Shown piece by piece: positions 51,523-60,556 of a stretch of DNA of 64,000 nt. Within the stretch, counting starts at the first letter, position 1. The number at the start of each line of letters is the position of its first letter. The notes under the pieces are model-generated. The model had not been told where the DNA came from and did not search any database. It was given only the letters and a program-made list of their open reading frames with translations. This stretch comes from an uncultured Bacteroidales bacterium (GTDB lineage: Bacteria > Bacteroidota > Bacteroidia > Bacteroidales > Paludibacteraceae), in assembly GCA_902779705.1 (NCBI GenBank), contig CACZCR010000004.1, positions 75,776 through 139,775 on the forward strand, given 5' to 3'. A program made the translations under genes and the position numbers.

Positions 51523-53379
51523 ATGAAGAAGTTTTTCAGATATGTATCCCAGTCGTCCAAAGGAACGTGGACGATGGCGTTGATTGCGTTTGGCGTGATC
51601 ATGGTATTAGGATGTGTGTTCTATGCCTTAACGGCACAAATACACGGTGTGTCGCTATGGAGCTATCTGTACGCGGCGTTGAACCTCAACTCGCCCAAGG
51701 ATGAAGTGGGTTCGGATTGGGTGTTAGGACTGCATTTTCTGCTGGGCTTGCTGGCGACGTTGATGCTGCCGTTTGTGACTGCTGTATTGACCGAGTGGCA
51801 CCGCGAGAAAGTGAGCCTTATACGCGAAGGCAAAGATATACACGAGGATATGAAAGACCACTACGTGCTGATAGGCTACAACCTGTATACGACCCAAGTG
51901 TTGCGGCATTGTCTGAGGGATAGTCAGCATCAGGCCATCGTGATGACATCGCAGGATCCGTATATGGTTCGCGAACGCATCAACAACGGCTTGGGCGCGC
52001 AGATGGCTAAGCGTGTGATACTGTATGCCGGTGATGCGATAGAGCAAGAGAAAACGGCGTTGCTCAACCTCTGTAACGCGCTGCAAGTCTATCTGTTAGA
52101 CGAATCGGATGAGCATGAGAGTCAGTACACGCGCAACCTGTCTGTACTAAGCAACATAGTGGATGTCGTGTCGGCTCGGCTGCAACCGCTGGAGGTGTAT
52201 ATGCAAGTCAATAATGCACAAGCTTACAGCCTGATGCAACGCATCGATATACCGACGGATTTCTTCCGCCGCGAGGGTAAGATAGTGGTGGATTTGAGGC
52301 CGTTTAACTTCTACGAGAACTGGTCGCGTCTGCTGTGGAGCTATCATAAGTTGCCTCAATACGATGTGCTGGACTATGAGCCGTTGGAAGAGACGGATAA
52401 GCATGTGCATCTGGTGATAGCCGGCTTCAACAGTATGGGCCGTGCTCTGATGCTGGAAGCGCTGAGGCTATGTCATTACCCGAACTATGAAGCCCAAACG
52501 ACCAAGACCCAGATCACGGTGTTTGAGCCCCAGTGGCAAGCGATGAAGGACAGTTTCAATGCCCAATATCCATACCTGGATCAGATAGAGGATGTGGCCA
52601 TTGATTTTCGTGAGACGGACATCAACAGCCCTGCGGCGCGTGAGGCTCTGAGTGAGTGGGCGCAGGATAAGAAGACGGTGCTCACGATCGCTATATGTGA
52701 CAAGGAAGCCGATACGGCAATGACCAAAGGACTGAACCTGCCGGAAGCGGTATATAGGAACGAAGCACGTGTGTTGGTGCGTCAAGAGTTGGAGTCAGTG
52801 AACGCGGACATGGTGGAGTATGGCAACAGGCGTGTGTATCCGCATGTTCAGATCTTCGGCATGCTGCAAGACGGATTGGACATCAAACACTTGGACGACC
52901 GTTTGGCAATGTGCATAGGCGGTATCTATACGTTCTATAGTGGCAGTCCGATCAACCTGTGCGGCGCAGAACAGTTGTTGGCTTGCCAACAAAAGATACG
53001 CAATACTTTGGCAGAGAAGAGTGAGGCCGACTGGTTGGAAGGCTGGTTGAACACGATGCAGACCGACAAGTGGGCGAACCGATTCCAGTCGGATGTGTTC
53101 AAGAACTATACCGACTTTTGGCAGCGTCATCCGGGACTGACCCCGGAGGAGTATGCCAAGTGTCAAGAGCTGTTGGCCGAGGCAGAACATCGCCGATGGA
53201 TGGCCGAACGCACAGTCTGCGGCTTCCGCCAAGCAACCGGCAACGAGAAGAAGGACAAGGCCATGCGGATTCATACCGACATCGTGCCCTACGACGAGTT
53301 GGATGAGAAGACCAAGAACTACGACCGCAATGTGGTGAATACGGCGCCGTTGTTGGTAAAAGAACTGCAGAGAATGTAG
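51523..53379 (+). CDS. Two-TM protein with TrkA-N and RyR domains
   Basis: A 618-residue inner membrane protein. Two TM helices (about 18-38 and 66-88) flank a short extracytoplasmic loop, as in two-helix ion channels; no classical selectivity filter is seen. The cytoplasmic part begins with an RCK/TrkA-N nucleotide-binding fold (DHYVLIGYNLYTTQVL, about 112-127), has a second TrkA-N-like fold (VHLVIAGFNSMGRAL, about 292-306), and ends in a RyR domain (about 545-618: EAEHRRWMAERTVCGF, HTDIVPYDELDEKTKNYDRN). RyR domains are suspected nucleotide-ligand binders. Coupled to the subtilase, it may be a gated channel or sensor. Confidence 0.8.
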   Translation: MKKFFRYVSQSSKGTWTMALIAFGVIMVLGCVFYALTAQIHGVSLWSYLYAALNLNSPKDEVGSDWVLGLHFLLGLLATLMLPFVTAVLTEWHREKVSLIREGKDIHEDMKDHYVLIGYNLYTTQVLRHCLRDSQHQAIVMTSQDPYMVRERINNGLGAQMAKRVILYAGDAIEQEKTALLNLCNALQVYLLDESDEHESQYTRNLSVLSNIVDVVSARLQPLEVYMQVNNAQAYSLMQRIDIPTDFFRREGKIVVDLRPFNFYENWSRLLWSYHKLPQYDVLDYEPLEETDKHVHLVIAGFNSMGRALMLEALRLCHYPNYEAQTTKTQITVFEPQWQAMKDSFNAQYPYLDQIEDVAIDFRETDINSPAAREALSEWAQDKKTVLTIAICDKEADTAMTKGLNLPEAVYRNEARVLVRQELESVNADMVEYGNRRVYPHVQIFGMLQDGLDIKHLDDRLAMCIGGIYTFYSGSPINLCGAEQLLACQQKIRNTLAEKSEADWLEGWLNTMQTDKWANRFQSDVFKNYTDFWQRHPGLTPEEYAKCQELLAEAEHRRWMAERTVCGFRQATGNEKKDKAMRIHTDIVPYDELDEKTKNYDRNVVNTAPLLVKELQRM

Positions 53380-53405
53380 TATTTCGACGAAAAAATGCAC
53401 TTAAA

Positions 53406-53437
53406 TTTGCATATTTGCAAATATTTTATTACTTTTG
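53406..53437 (+). promoter_or_regulatory. Bacteroidota-type promoter for the 201-aa protein and gcvP
   Basis: TTTG (53406-53409), 20 bases, TACTTTTG (53430-53437), followed by CAGGCAA; upstream box TTTGCATATTTGC. Confidence 0.82.
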
Positions 53438-53462
53438 CAGGCAAATTTAAATCAGGCATATA

Positions 53463-54068
53463 ATGGGGGAACACAGAAAGTCAAAGTCTGACAAGTTTAA
53501 AATTTTTTTGAGAGGCCTTTTGGTCTTCTTGGCAGTAGTAGTCGGCATATTGATTGCAGCCCTGATTGTGGATGTGATCATCGATGAGTATGTGCCGGAG
53601 AAGAAAGCAGAGGCTAAGACGGCTTATGCAATCGAGCAGGAGCGCTACACGACCATGCTGGAAGGTGCATCAGACGCCGAGCTGTTCGCCGTGTTGCGGT
53701 ATGCTATCATGAGCGGCTATGTGCCTAACGAAGAGGGTGATCCGTATGGTGAGCCGTACGTGATGGTTAGTCCGTGGGAGCGTACGATACTGCTCTATCG
53801 CCGCTTGGACGATCGTCCCGATCTGCTCAAGACGATCTATCCGGACCTGGCTGTGCTGGGTGAGTATATGGAGTGGGGCAAGCTGAGAGGTTCGCCATAT
53901 CCTAATCCCGAAATAGCTGCTACGATCGTGTCCAATGCCTCGAAAGACAGCATGGAGATCAAGGCTATGGTGGGAGATTTCTTCGATTCGACTTCGGTCA
54001 ACTATAAGTATTTTGCCACCCCCATCATGTGGCAAGCCGAAGAGCAATCAGAGGCTTCGCAAGAGTAA
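53463..54068 (+). CDS. Unknown single-span membrane protein (201 aa)
   Basis: No family recognised. A Lys/Arg-rich N-terminus (HRKSKSDKFK) precedes one TM helix (residues about 18-41, LLVFLAVVVGILIAALIVDVI), which puts the C-terminal 155 residues in the periplasm. That part is helical and acidic (SDAELFAVLRYAIMSGYVPN, LLKTIYPDLAVLGEYMEWG). It has its own promoter, 84 bases after the RyR gene. The gcvP start is 24 bases after its stop, so the two could share a transcript. Confidence 0.7.
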   Translation: MGEHRKSKSDKFKIFLRGLLVFLAVVVGILIAALIVDVIIDEYVPEKKAEAKTAYAIEQERYTTMLEGASDAELFAVLRYAIMSGYVPNEEGDPYGEPYVMVSPWERTILLYRRLDDRPDLLKTIYPDLAVLGEYMEWGKLRGSPYPNPEIAATIVSNASKDSMEIKAMVGDFFDSTSVNYKYFATPIMWQAEEQSEASQE

Positions 54069-54092
54069 GAGAACAATATAATACAAGATAAA

Positions 54093-56912
54093 GTGAAAAC
54101 ACAGTTTCTTTCCCCGAGGCATATAGGCCTCACACAAGCGGACCAAGACACGATGTTACAAACGATTGGTGCGCAGTCTATCGATCAACTGATTCATCAA
54201 ACCATGCCGGCAGATATATTGATGGAGCGCGAGCTCGATCTGCCTGAGGCACTGTCAGAACAACAACACCTGGCTACGATGCAAGAGCTGGCCAGTCTCA
54301 ACGAGACACGCCGCTCCTACATCGGTCGTGGATGGTATGGCACGATCACTCCGGCAGTGATCCAGCGTAATGTGCTGGAGAACCCTGTTTGGTACACCTC
54401 GTATACGCCTTATCAGGCAGAGGTGAGCCAAGGTCGTCTGGAGGCGTTGTTTGTGTTCCAGACTATGGTGAGCGACCTGACCGGCCTGCCGTTGGCTAAC
54501 TGCTCGCTGTTGGACGAAGCAACGGCTGCAGCGGAGGCTGTGACGATGATGCGCAACCTGCGTAGCCGCGACCAGGTTAAGCAAGGTGTATGCAAGGTGT
54601 TTGTAGACGAACGCATATGGTCCAATACCAAAGCCGTACTTCGCACACGCGCCAAGGGACAAGGTATCGAGTTGGTGGAGGGTCGCTATGAGCAGTTCCA
54701 GGCATCGAGTGAGTATTTTGGTGCGATCGTTCAGCTGCCTAATGCGGATGGTGCGATCATGGATTATGCGGACTTGGTGGACGACTGCCACGCAGCAGGC
54801 CTGAAGGTGACTATCATCGCCGACCTGATGGCTATGGCCTTGCTTAAACCGCTGGATGCAGATATCTACTGCGGCACGGCCCAACGATTTGGTTTGCCGA
54901 TGGGCTTTGGCGGACCTACGGCCGGATATATGGCTACACGTGATGAGTTCAAGCGCGATATGCCGGGACGAATCATCGGTCTGTCCAAAGATGCGTACGA
55001 CCGTCCTGCTTACCGACTGGCGCTGCAGACCCGTGAGCAACATATCAAACGCGAGAAAGCAACTTCTAACATCTGTACCGCAGAAGCGCTGTCGGCTATG
55101 ATGGCCGGTTTCTATGGCGTTTATCATGGCGCAGAGGGTATCCGTTCGATTGCCGAATCGATCCATCACAAAGCGGCTTACCTGAGCGAGATGCTGCAGG
55201 CCTATGGCTACGAGCAGGAGAATGTGGAATTTTTCGACACGCTCAAGATTCGTGTGCCGGGTGACGGGTTACAGGTTACGGGTCTCAAGGCAAAAGCCGA
55301 TGAGTTGGGTATCAACCTGTACTACGATGCCGAAGGCTGGGTTGGACTGTCGTTGGATGAGACGGTGTCGGTGGACGATATGAATGACCTGATCGAGTTG
55401 TTTGCTTCGGTTGCGGACAGTATGGCACAATACGAGGAGGATGAGGCTGCTTTCGAAGGCTGTTGGGCTATCGATGAGAGCCGTATACGCGAGGTGGACT
55501 ATCTCAAAGCTGAGGTGTTCCGTCTCTATCACACCGAGACCGAGATGATGCGTTATATCAAGCGTCTGGACCGCAAGGATGTGTCGTTGACCCATTCGAT
55601 GATTCCGCTGGGTTCGTGTACGATGAAACTCAACCCCGCGTCAGCGATGATTCCTATCACGATGCAGGGCTTTACCAATATCCATCCTTTGGCACCGGAG
55701 GAGCAGGTGGAAGGCTATATCCGGATCATGCACGAACTGGAAGAGCAGCTGTGCGCAATCACCGGTTTTGAGGCTTGCAACCTGCAACCGACATCGGGTG
55801 CTGCAGGTGAGTATACAGGCTTGGTGACTATCCGTGCATACCATCACACCAATGGCCATCCGGAGCGTAAGATGCTGTTGATACCGGCTTCGGCTCATGG
55901 TACTAATCCGGCATCGTGTGTACAAGCGGGATTCGCACCCGTGATCGTCAAGTGTGATGAGCATGGCAATACCGACCTCGAGGACTGGAAAGCTAAGGCC
56001 GAGCAGTATAAAGATACCTTGGCAGGCTGTATGATCACCTATCCTTCGACCCACGGTATATTCGAGATGGCTATCCGCGAGATGTGCGACACGATCCACC
56101 GTTGTGGCGGACTGGTGTATATGGATGGTGCTAACATGAATGCCCAGATCGGCTACACCTGTCCGGCGTTTATCGGCGCGGATGTGTGCCACCTGAACCT
56201 GCATAAGTCCTTTGCTTCGCCTCACGGCGGCGGCGGACCGGGAGCGGGAGCCGTATGTTGTACGGCGGCTTTGGCAGACTGTCTGCCTACCGAGGACACC
56301 AACCGTGTATCGGCAGCGTTGTACGGCAACGCCAACATGGCGCTCATCTCCTACGGCTATATCCGTATGATGGGTGGTGACGGACTCAAACAAGCTACGG
56401 CCGCGGCTATTCTTGCTGCCAATTATATGGCTTATCGTTTGCGCGACGCCTATGGCATCGTCTATACCGGCGAGCAGGGCAGAGTGGGACACGAACTGAT
56501 ACTGGATTGTCGTCAGTTCCACGCTATCGGTGTGACCGAGTCGGATATAGCCAAACGTCTGATGGACTATGGCTATCATGCACCGACATTGTCGTTCCCG
56601 GTACATGGTACGCTGATGATTGAGCCGACCGAATCGGAGTCGCTGCAAGAGCTGGACCGTTTCTGCGACGTGATGCTGCAGATACGCGAAGAGATAGCGC
56701 AGATCGAACGTGGCGAGGCAGACCCCAAAGACAACTTGCTGTTGAATGCGCCGCATCCCGAATACGAACTGGTGGCTGACGAGTGGCATCATGCTTATCC
56801 GCGTAGCCGTGCCGCTTACCCGACCGAGTGGGTGGCACAGACCAAGTTCTGGATTCCTGTTGCTCGTGTGGACAATGGTTTTGGAGATCGTAATCTGGTA
56901 GCACGCTTCTGA
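54093..56912 (+). CDS. gcvP: Glycine dehydrogenase (decarboxylating), P protein
   Basis: PLP enzyme of the glycine cleavage system that decarboxylates glycine and passes aminomethyl to the H protein lipoyl arm. The 939-residue form is the single-chain type with two homologous halves. The PLP lysine is Lys705 in LHKSFASPHGGGGPGAG, and the glycine-rich stretch follows. N-terminal family block: GRGWYGTITPAVIQRNVLENP. I take the GTG at 54093. GcvT and GcvH are not in the window. It overlaps the YitT gene by one base (TGATG). Confidence 0.97.
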   Translation: MKTQFLSPRHIGLTQADQDTMLQTIGAQSIDQLIHQTMPADILMERELDLPEALSEQQHLATMQELASLNETRRSYIGRGWYGTITPAVIQRNVLENPVWYTSYTPYQAEVSQGRLEALFVFQTMVSDLTGLPLANCSLLDEATAAAEAVTMMRNLRSRDQVKQGVCKVFVDERIWSNTKAVLRTRAKGQGIELVEGRYEQFQASSEYFGAIVQLPNADGAIMDYADLVDDCHAAGLKVTIIADLMAMALLKPLDADIYCGTAQRFGLPMGFGGPTAGYMATRDEFKRDMPGRIIGLSKDAYDRPAYRLALQTREQHIKREKATSNICTAEALSAMMAGFYGVYHGAEGIRSIAESIHHKAAYLSEMLQAYGYEQENVEFFDTLKIRVPGDGLQVTGLKAKADELGINLYYDAEGWVGLSLDETVSVDDMNDLIELFASVADSMAQYEEDEAAFEGCWAIDESRIREVDYLKAEVFRLYHTETEMMRYIKRLDRKDVSLTHSMIPLGSCTMKLNPASAMIPITMQGFTNIHPLAPEEQVEGYIRIMHELEEQLCAITGFEACNLQPTSGAAGEYTGLVTIRAYHHTNGHPERKMLLIPASAHGTNPASCVQAGFAPVIVKCDEHGNTDLEDWKAKAEQYKDTLAGCMITYPSTHGIFEMAIREMCDTIHRCGGLVYMDGANMNAQIGYTCPAFIGADVCHLNLHKSFASPHGGGGPGAGAVCCTAALADCLPTEDTNRVSAALYGNANMALISYGYIRMMGGDGLKQATAAAILAANYMAYRLRDAYGIVYTGEQGRVGHELILDCRQFHAIGVTESDIAKRLMDYGYHAPTLSFPVHGTLMIEPTESESLQELDRFCDVMLQIREEIAQIERGEADPKDNLLLNAPHPEYELVADEWHHAYPRSRAAYPTEWVAQTKFWIPVARVDNGFGDRNLVARF

Positions 56913-57844
56913 TGAAAGCCAGCGATAGTCTCATAGAACAGCTCAAGCAATACCGGCGGATGAAACCGCTGATTGCTATCAAAGAGTTTGTCATGATCGT
57001 CATCTGTACGATCCCGTACGCTATTGTGGTCAATCAGATCCTGGTGCCACACGCCATAGTCGGCGGAGGCGTGACGGGTCTGTGCGAGATCATTTATTTT
57101 GCCTCCGATGCCTATGTGCCGATATGGCTCAGCTCGCTATTGATCAACGTGACGCTGCTCATCATAGCCGCGTTCACAGTCGGATGGCGATATACCTTGC
57201 GTACAATGGTGGGCGTGCTGTCGTTGACGTTCTGGCTCAAGATGATACCGGTAGGTGTCGAACCGCTGATCACCGATGCGTTCATGGGCATCATCCTTGG
57301 AGGATTATTCACGGGCTGTTTCTTAGGTATCACGTTCCTGAACAACGGCTCTACCGGCGGCACGGATATCGTGGCTATGATCGTCAACAAGTATCACCAT
57401 CTGCCGATGGGACGCGTGTTGATGGCGTGTGATATCATCGTGATCATGTCCGCGTATTTCTTGCCGGAGATACAGTCGGCCGGCACGCAGAAAGCCATCG
57501 AGAAGATACTGTTCGGTCTATGCTATACGTTCATCTTGTCCACGGCTGTGGATTGGGTAATGAACCGTACACGCCAGTCGGTGCAGTTCTTTATCTTCTC
57601 CAAAAAACCGGACGAGATAGCCGAAGCGATCATGACCCAAGCGCATCGAGGCTGCACGATCCTCGAAGCCGAAGGAGGCTATACCAAAAACCCTATGAAA
57701 GTGGTGACAACTATCGCCCGTCAGCATGACTCGGCTATCATTTTCCGTCTGGTTCATTCGATTGACCCGGAAGCGTTTGTCAGCCAAAGTCAGGTGCGTG
57801 GTGTGTTCGGCAAAGGATTTGATAACATTAAAGACAAGACCTGA
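56912..57844 (+). CDS. YitT-family membrane protein, first copy
   Basis: YitT/DUF161 membrane protein with a C-terminal DUF2179 domain. Five or six TM helices cover residues about 20-215; family marks are ILVPHAIVGGGVTGLCEIIY, FLNNGSTGGTDIVAMIVNKY and the C-terminal cytoplasmic block FIFSKKPDEIAEAIMTQAHRG with VVTTIARQHDSAIIFRLVHS. Substrate unknown. Its 310 residues are about half identical by eye to the next gene. It overlaps gcvP by one base. Confidence 0.88.
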   Translation: MKASDSLIEQLKQYRRMKPLIAIKEFVMIVICTIPYAIVVNQILVPHAIVGGGVTGLCEIIYFASDAYVPIWLSSLLINVTLLIIAAFTVGWRYTLRTMVGVLSLTFWLKMIPVGVEPLITDAFMGIILGGLFTGCFLGITFLNNGSTGGTDIVAMIVNKYHHLPMGRVLMACDIIVIMSAYFLPEIQSAGTQKAIEKILFGLCYTFILSTAVDWVMNRTRQSVQFFIFSKKPDEIAEAIMTQAHRGCTILEAEGGYTKNPMKVVTTIARQHDSAIIFRLVHSIDPEAFVSQSQVRGVFGKGFDNIKDKT

Positions 57845-57845
57845 G

Positions 57846-58823
57846 ATGAAGTTCCTAAGCGATTACGCCAACCCACATAATGCGCCTCAGAGGTCGCTTG
57901 CCAAAACTATCTTCGAATATGTGATGATAGTGTTTGGTATCTTCCCGATGGCATTGATGGTCAACTGGGTGCTGCTGCCCCACGCGTTTGTGGGCGGCGG
58001 ATTGACAGGTGTATGCTCCATCATCTACTACGTGACGCAAGGCTGCTTCCCGACCTTGTTTGCCGAATATGGCGGCGCTATACCGGTATGGCTGACCACG
58101 TTTGTGTTCAACCTCATATTGCTTGTCATAGCCATCATGACAGTAGGATGGCGTTTCTGTATTCGTACCATAGTGGGTGTGGCAGCTATCACGTTCTGGT
58201 ATCGCGTCATACCTATCCTGGACCAGCCGCTCATCGACGATCCGTGGTTAGGCGCTTTGATTGGTGGTGTGGTGTTCGGTATCAGTCTGGGCATCGTCAT
58301 GGCCGCTAACGGATCGTCCGGAGGCACGGATATACTGGCAATGATAGTGAGCCACTATCGCGATGTGTCGCTCGGCAAAGTGATGCTGTTGTGCGATATC
58401 GCGATCATATGTTCGGCATTCTTCTTGCCGGTGCCCGAGTCGATGCTCCAGGCCGGAGAGGACATCTTTGTGACCAAGATCAAACGAGTGTTATGCGGTG
58501 TGTGTATGACCATCAGCTATACGGCCGCCGTCGATTGGGTCATCAGCCGTACACGCCAGTCGGTACACTTCTTCATCTATAGCCGCCAATACGAACAAAT
58601 CGCAACGGCTATCAACCAGCAAGTCAATCGTGGTGTGACCATTCTGGATGGCACAGGATGGTACTCCAAACAGCCGGTTAAGGTCATTTCGGTCATGGCA
58701 CGCAAAGCCGAAGCACCTATGATCCTGCACCTGGTGAAATCGATCGATCCCAATGCCTTTGTCAGCCAGGCCAATGTGTCCGGTGTCTTTGGTTCGGGAT
58801 TTGATCAAATCAAAGGTAAATAA
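57846..58823 (+). CDS. YitT-family membrane protein, second copy
   Basis: Paralogue of the preceding gene with the same order: helices over residues about 20-235 with VLLPHAFVGGGLTGVCSIIY and MAANGSSGGTDILAMIVSHY, then DUF2179 (FIYSRQYEQIATAINQQVNRG, VISVMARKAEAPMIL). I start at the ATG at 57846 (MKFLSDY), one base after the upstream stop; longer frames only repeat sequence overlapping the upstream gene. It has 325 residues. The pair may form a heterodimer, an inference from adjacency. Confidence 0.88.
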   Translation: MKFLSDYANPHNAPQRSLAKTIFEYVMIVFGIFPMALMVNWVLLPHAFVGGGLTGVCSIIYYVTQGCFPTLFAEYGGAIPVWLTTFVFNLILLVIAIMTVGWRFCIRTIVGVAAITFWYRVIPILDQPLIDDPWLGALIGGVVFGISLGIVMAANGSSGGTDILAMIVSHYRDVSLGKVMLLCDIAIICSAFFLPVPESMLQAGEDIFVTKIKRVLCGVCMTISYTAAVDWVISRTRQSVHFFIYSRQYEQIATAINQQVNRGVTILDGTGWYSKQPVKVISVMARKAEAPMILHLVKSIDPNAFVSQANVSGVFGSGFDQIKGK

Positions 58824-58841
58824 ACGTAAAACACTATATTT

Positions 58842-59696
58842 GTGGAAAATAACAATCAACATTGGAATATAACCATCACGCCCAAAGATCGTCTCTTGGC
58901 GGTGGACTGGAAAGAGATATGGCGATATCGCGACATGTTCGTGCTGTTCGTCGACCGCAACTTCCGTACCGCCTACAAGCAGACCATCCTCGGCCCGCTG
59001 TGGTTCATCATCACGCCGGTATTGTCTGTCATTGTCTATGCCACTGTCTTTGGCGGCATAGCCAATATACCTACGGACGGCATACCGCCTATCCTGTTCT
59101 ACCTGCTCGGTATATCCGTCTGGGGCTATTTCTCCAGCTGTTTGAGCTCTACGTCCAACTCTTTTGTCAGCAATGCCGACATCTTTGGCAAGGTCTATTT
59201 CCCGCGTATCATAATGCCATTGGTAGCTGTCACCACCAACCTGCTGACTTTCGCTATCCAGTTGGCTATCTTCGCAGCCTTTTATATCTATTATGCAGCA
59301 ACAGGTACCGAACTGACCATCCATTGGCAGATCGTGCTCTTCCCGTTCCTAATGGCCCTGCTGGCGTTTATGGCGATCGGATTTGGTATGATCTTCTCGT
59401 CAATGACCACCAAGTATCGCGACCTGCAGATCATGTTGGCCAAGATCATTTCCCTGTGGGTGTATATCACCCCGGTGATCTATCCCATGAGCATGGTCAC
59501 CAACGAGAAACTGCATCTGGCTATGTCGCTTAATCCTGTCACGCCGGTGATGGAGGCCATCAAGTACGCTCTGCTCGGACAAGGACAGTTCTCCTGGCTT
59601 TGGCTCGGATACAGCACCGTTTTTACGGTCATACTGCTGATGTTCGGCCTGATGATGTTTAACAAAGTACAAAAATCCTTCATGGATACCGTATAA
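58842..59696 (+). CDS. ABC-2 polysaccharide export permease, first copy
   Basis: Wzm-like permease that moves polysaccharide or O-antigen chains on lipid carriers across the inner membrane. Six TM helices. The N-terminal amphipathic entry helix region ends in FRTAYKQTILGPLWFIITP, followed by SNADIFGKVYFPRIIMPLV and SSMTTKYRDLQIMLAKIISLWVYITPVIYP, all family blocks. It has 284 residues and starts with GTG at 58842. Its ATPase (Wzt) is not seen in the window. The next gene is a close homologue two bases away. Confidence 0.9.
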   Translation: MENNNQHWNITITPKDRLLAVDWKEIWRYRDMFVLFVDRNFRTAYKQTILGPLWFIITPVLSVIVYATVFGGIANIPTDGIPPILFYLLGISVWGYFSSCLSSTSNSFVSNADIFGKVYFPRIIMPLVAVTTNLLTFAIQLAIFAAFYIYYAATGTELTIHWQIVLFPFLMALLAFMAIGFGMIFSSMTTKYRDLQIMLAKIISLWVYITPVIYPMSMVTNEKLHLAMSLNPVTPVMEAIKYALLGQGQFSWLWLGYSTVFTVILLMFGLMMFNKVQKSFMDTV

Positions 59697-59697
59697 T

Positions 59698-60555
59698 ATG
59701 GCGCAAAATCAAGATAATTATTGGACTACTGAAATTTCTCCGACCACGTTCTCCAAAGGAATGGGGTTGCGTGAGCTCTGGGCAAAGAAATACCTCATCT
59801 GGCTCTTTATCAAACGAGATATAACGGTACAATACAAGCAGACCATCTTCGGTATGGGATGGTACTTCATCTCGCCCTTGTTCACGATGTTCATGTACAT
59901 CGTGGTCTTTGGCCGCATAGCCGGTATACCAACTGACGACGTGCCTCAACCGGTCTTCTACCTAAGCGGTATATGCCTTTGGGAGTACTTCTCCACCTGT
60001 CTGACCGAAGCGTCCACTACCTTTCAAACCAACGCTGCATTGTTCGGCAAGGTCTATTTCCCGCGACTGGTAGCTCCGGTATCGAAAGTGGTGTCCAAAC
60101 TGTTCCGTTTCTCGCTCCAGTTGAGCACGTTCGTGTTCGTCTATATCTACTTTGTCATCCGCGGCGTCGATCTGCGCCCGACATGGTACTTGTTGCTCTT
60201 CCCGGTGCTGGTTCTGATGATCCAAGGACTCGCTTTGGGACTCGGATTGATTGTCTCGTCGCTGACGACCAAGTATCGCGACCTAACCAATTTCTTCGGC
60301 GTGTTCGTGTCGCTGTGGATGTACGCGACGCCGATCGTCTATCCGCTTAGCTACGTCGAGAACCCGACCTTGCACAAGATCATGCTCTTCAACCCGATGA
60401 CAGCTATCATCGAGACCTTCAAGTACGGTGCGTACGGAGCCGGTGAGTTCTCCTGGACATCACTCGCCTATAGCGCAGCTATCATCATCGTGTTATTGAT
60501 CCTCGGCATCGCTATGTTCAATCGTAAGCAGAAATTCTTCATCGACACGATCTAA
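59698..60555 (+). CDS. ABC-2 polysaccharide export permease, second copy
   Basis: Second Wzm-like permease of 285 residues with the same block order: ITVQYKQTIFGMGWYFISP, TNAALFGKVYFPRLVAPVS, SSLTTKYRDLTNFFGVFVS and WMYATPIVYPLSYVE. Divergence from the first copy is broad, so the duplication is old. Tandem permeases might form a heterodimer around a single ATPase encoded elsewhere. It ends one base before the aminotransferase gene, so the set is one operon. Confidence 0.9.
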   Translation: MAQNQDNYWTTEISPTTFSKGMGLRELWAKKYLIWLFIKRDITVQYKQTIFGMGWYFISPLFTMFMYIVVFGRIAGIPTDDVPQPVFYLSGICLWEYFSTCLTEASTTFQTNAALFGKVYFPRLVAPVSKVVSKLFRFSLQLSTFVFVYIYFVIRGVDLRPTWYLLLFPVLVLMIQGLALGLGLIVSSLTTKYRDLTNFFGVFVSLWMYATPIVYPLSYVENPTLHKIMLFNPMTAIIETFKYGAYGAGEFSWTSLAYSAAIIIVLLILGIAMFNRKQKFFIDTI

Positions 60556-60556
60556 T

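Noticed and set aside
55641..56792. Long open frame antisense to gcvP (383 codons)
   Set aside because: No recognisable domain and no promoter; gcvP accounts for the region.
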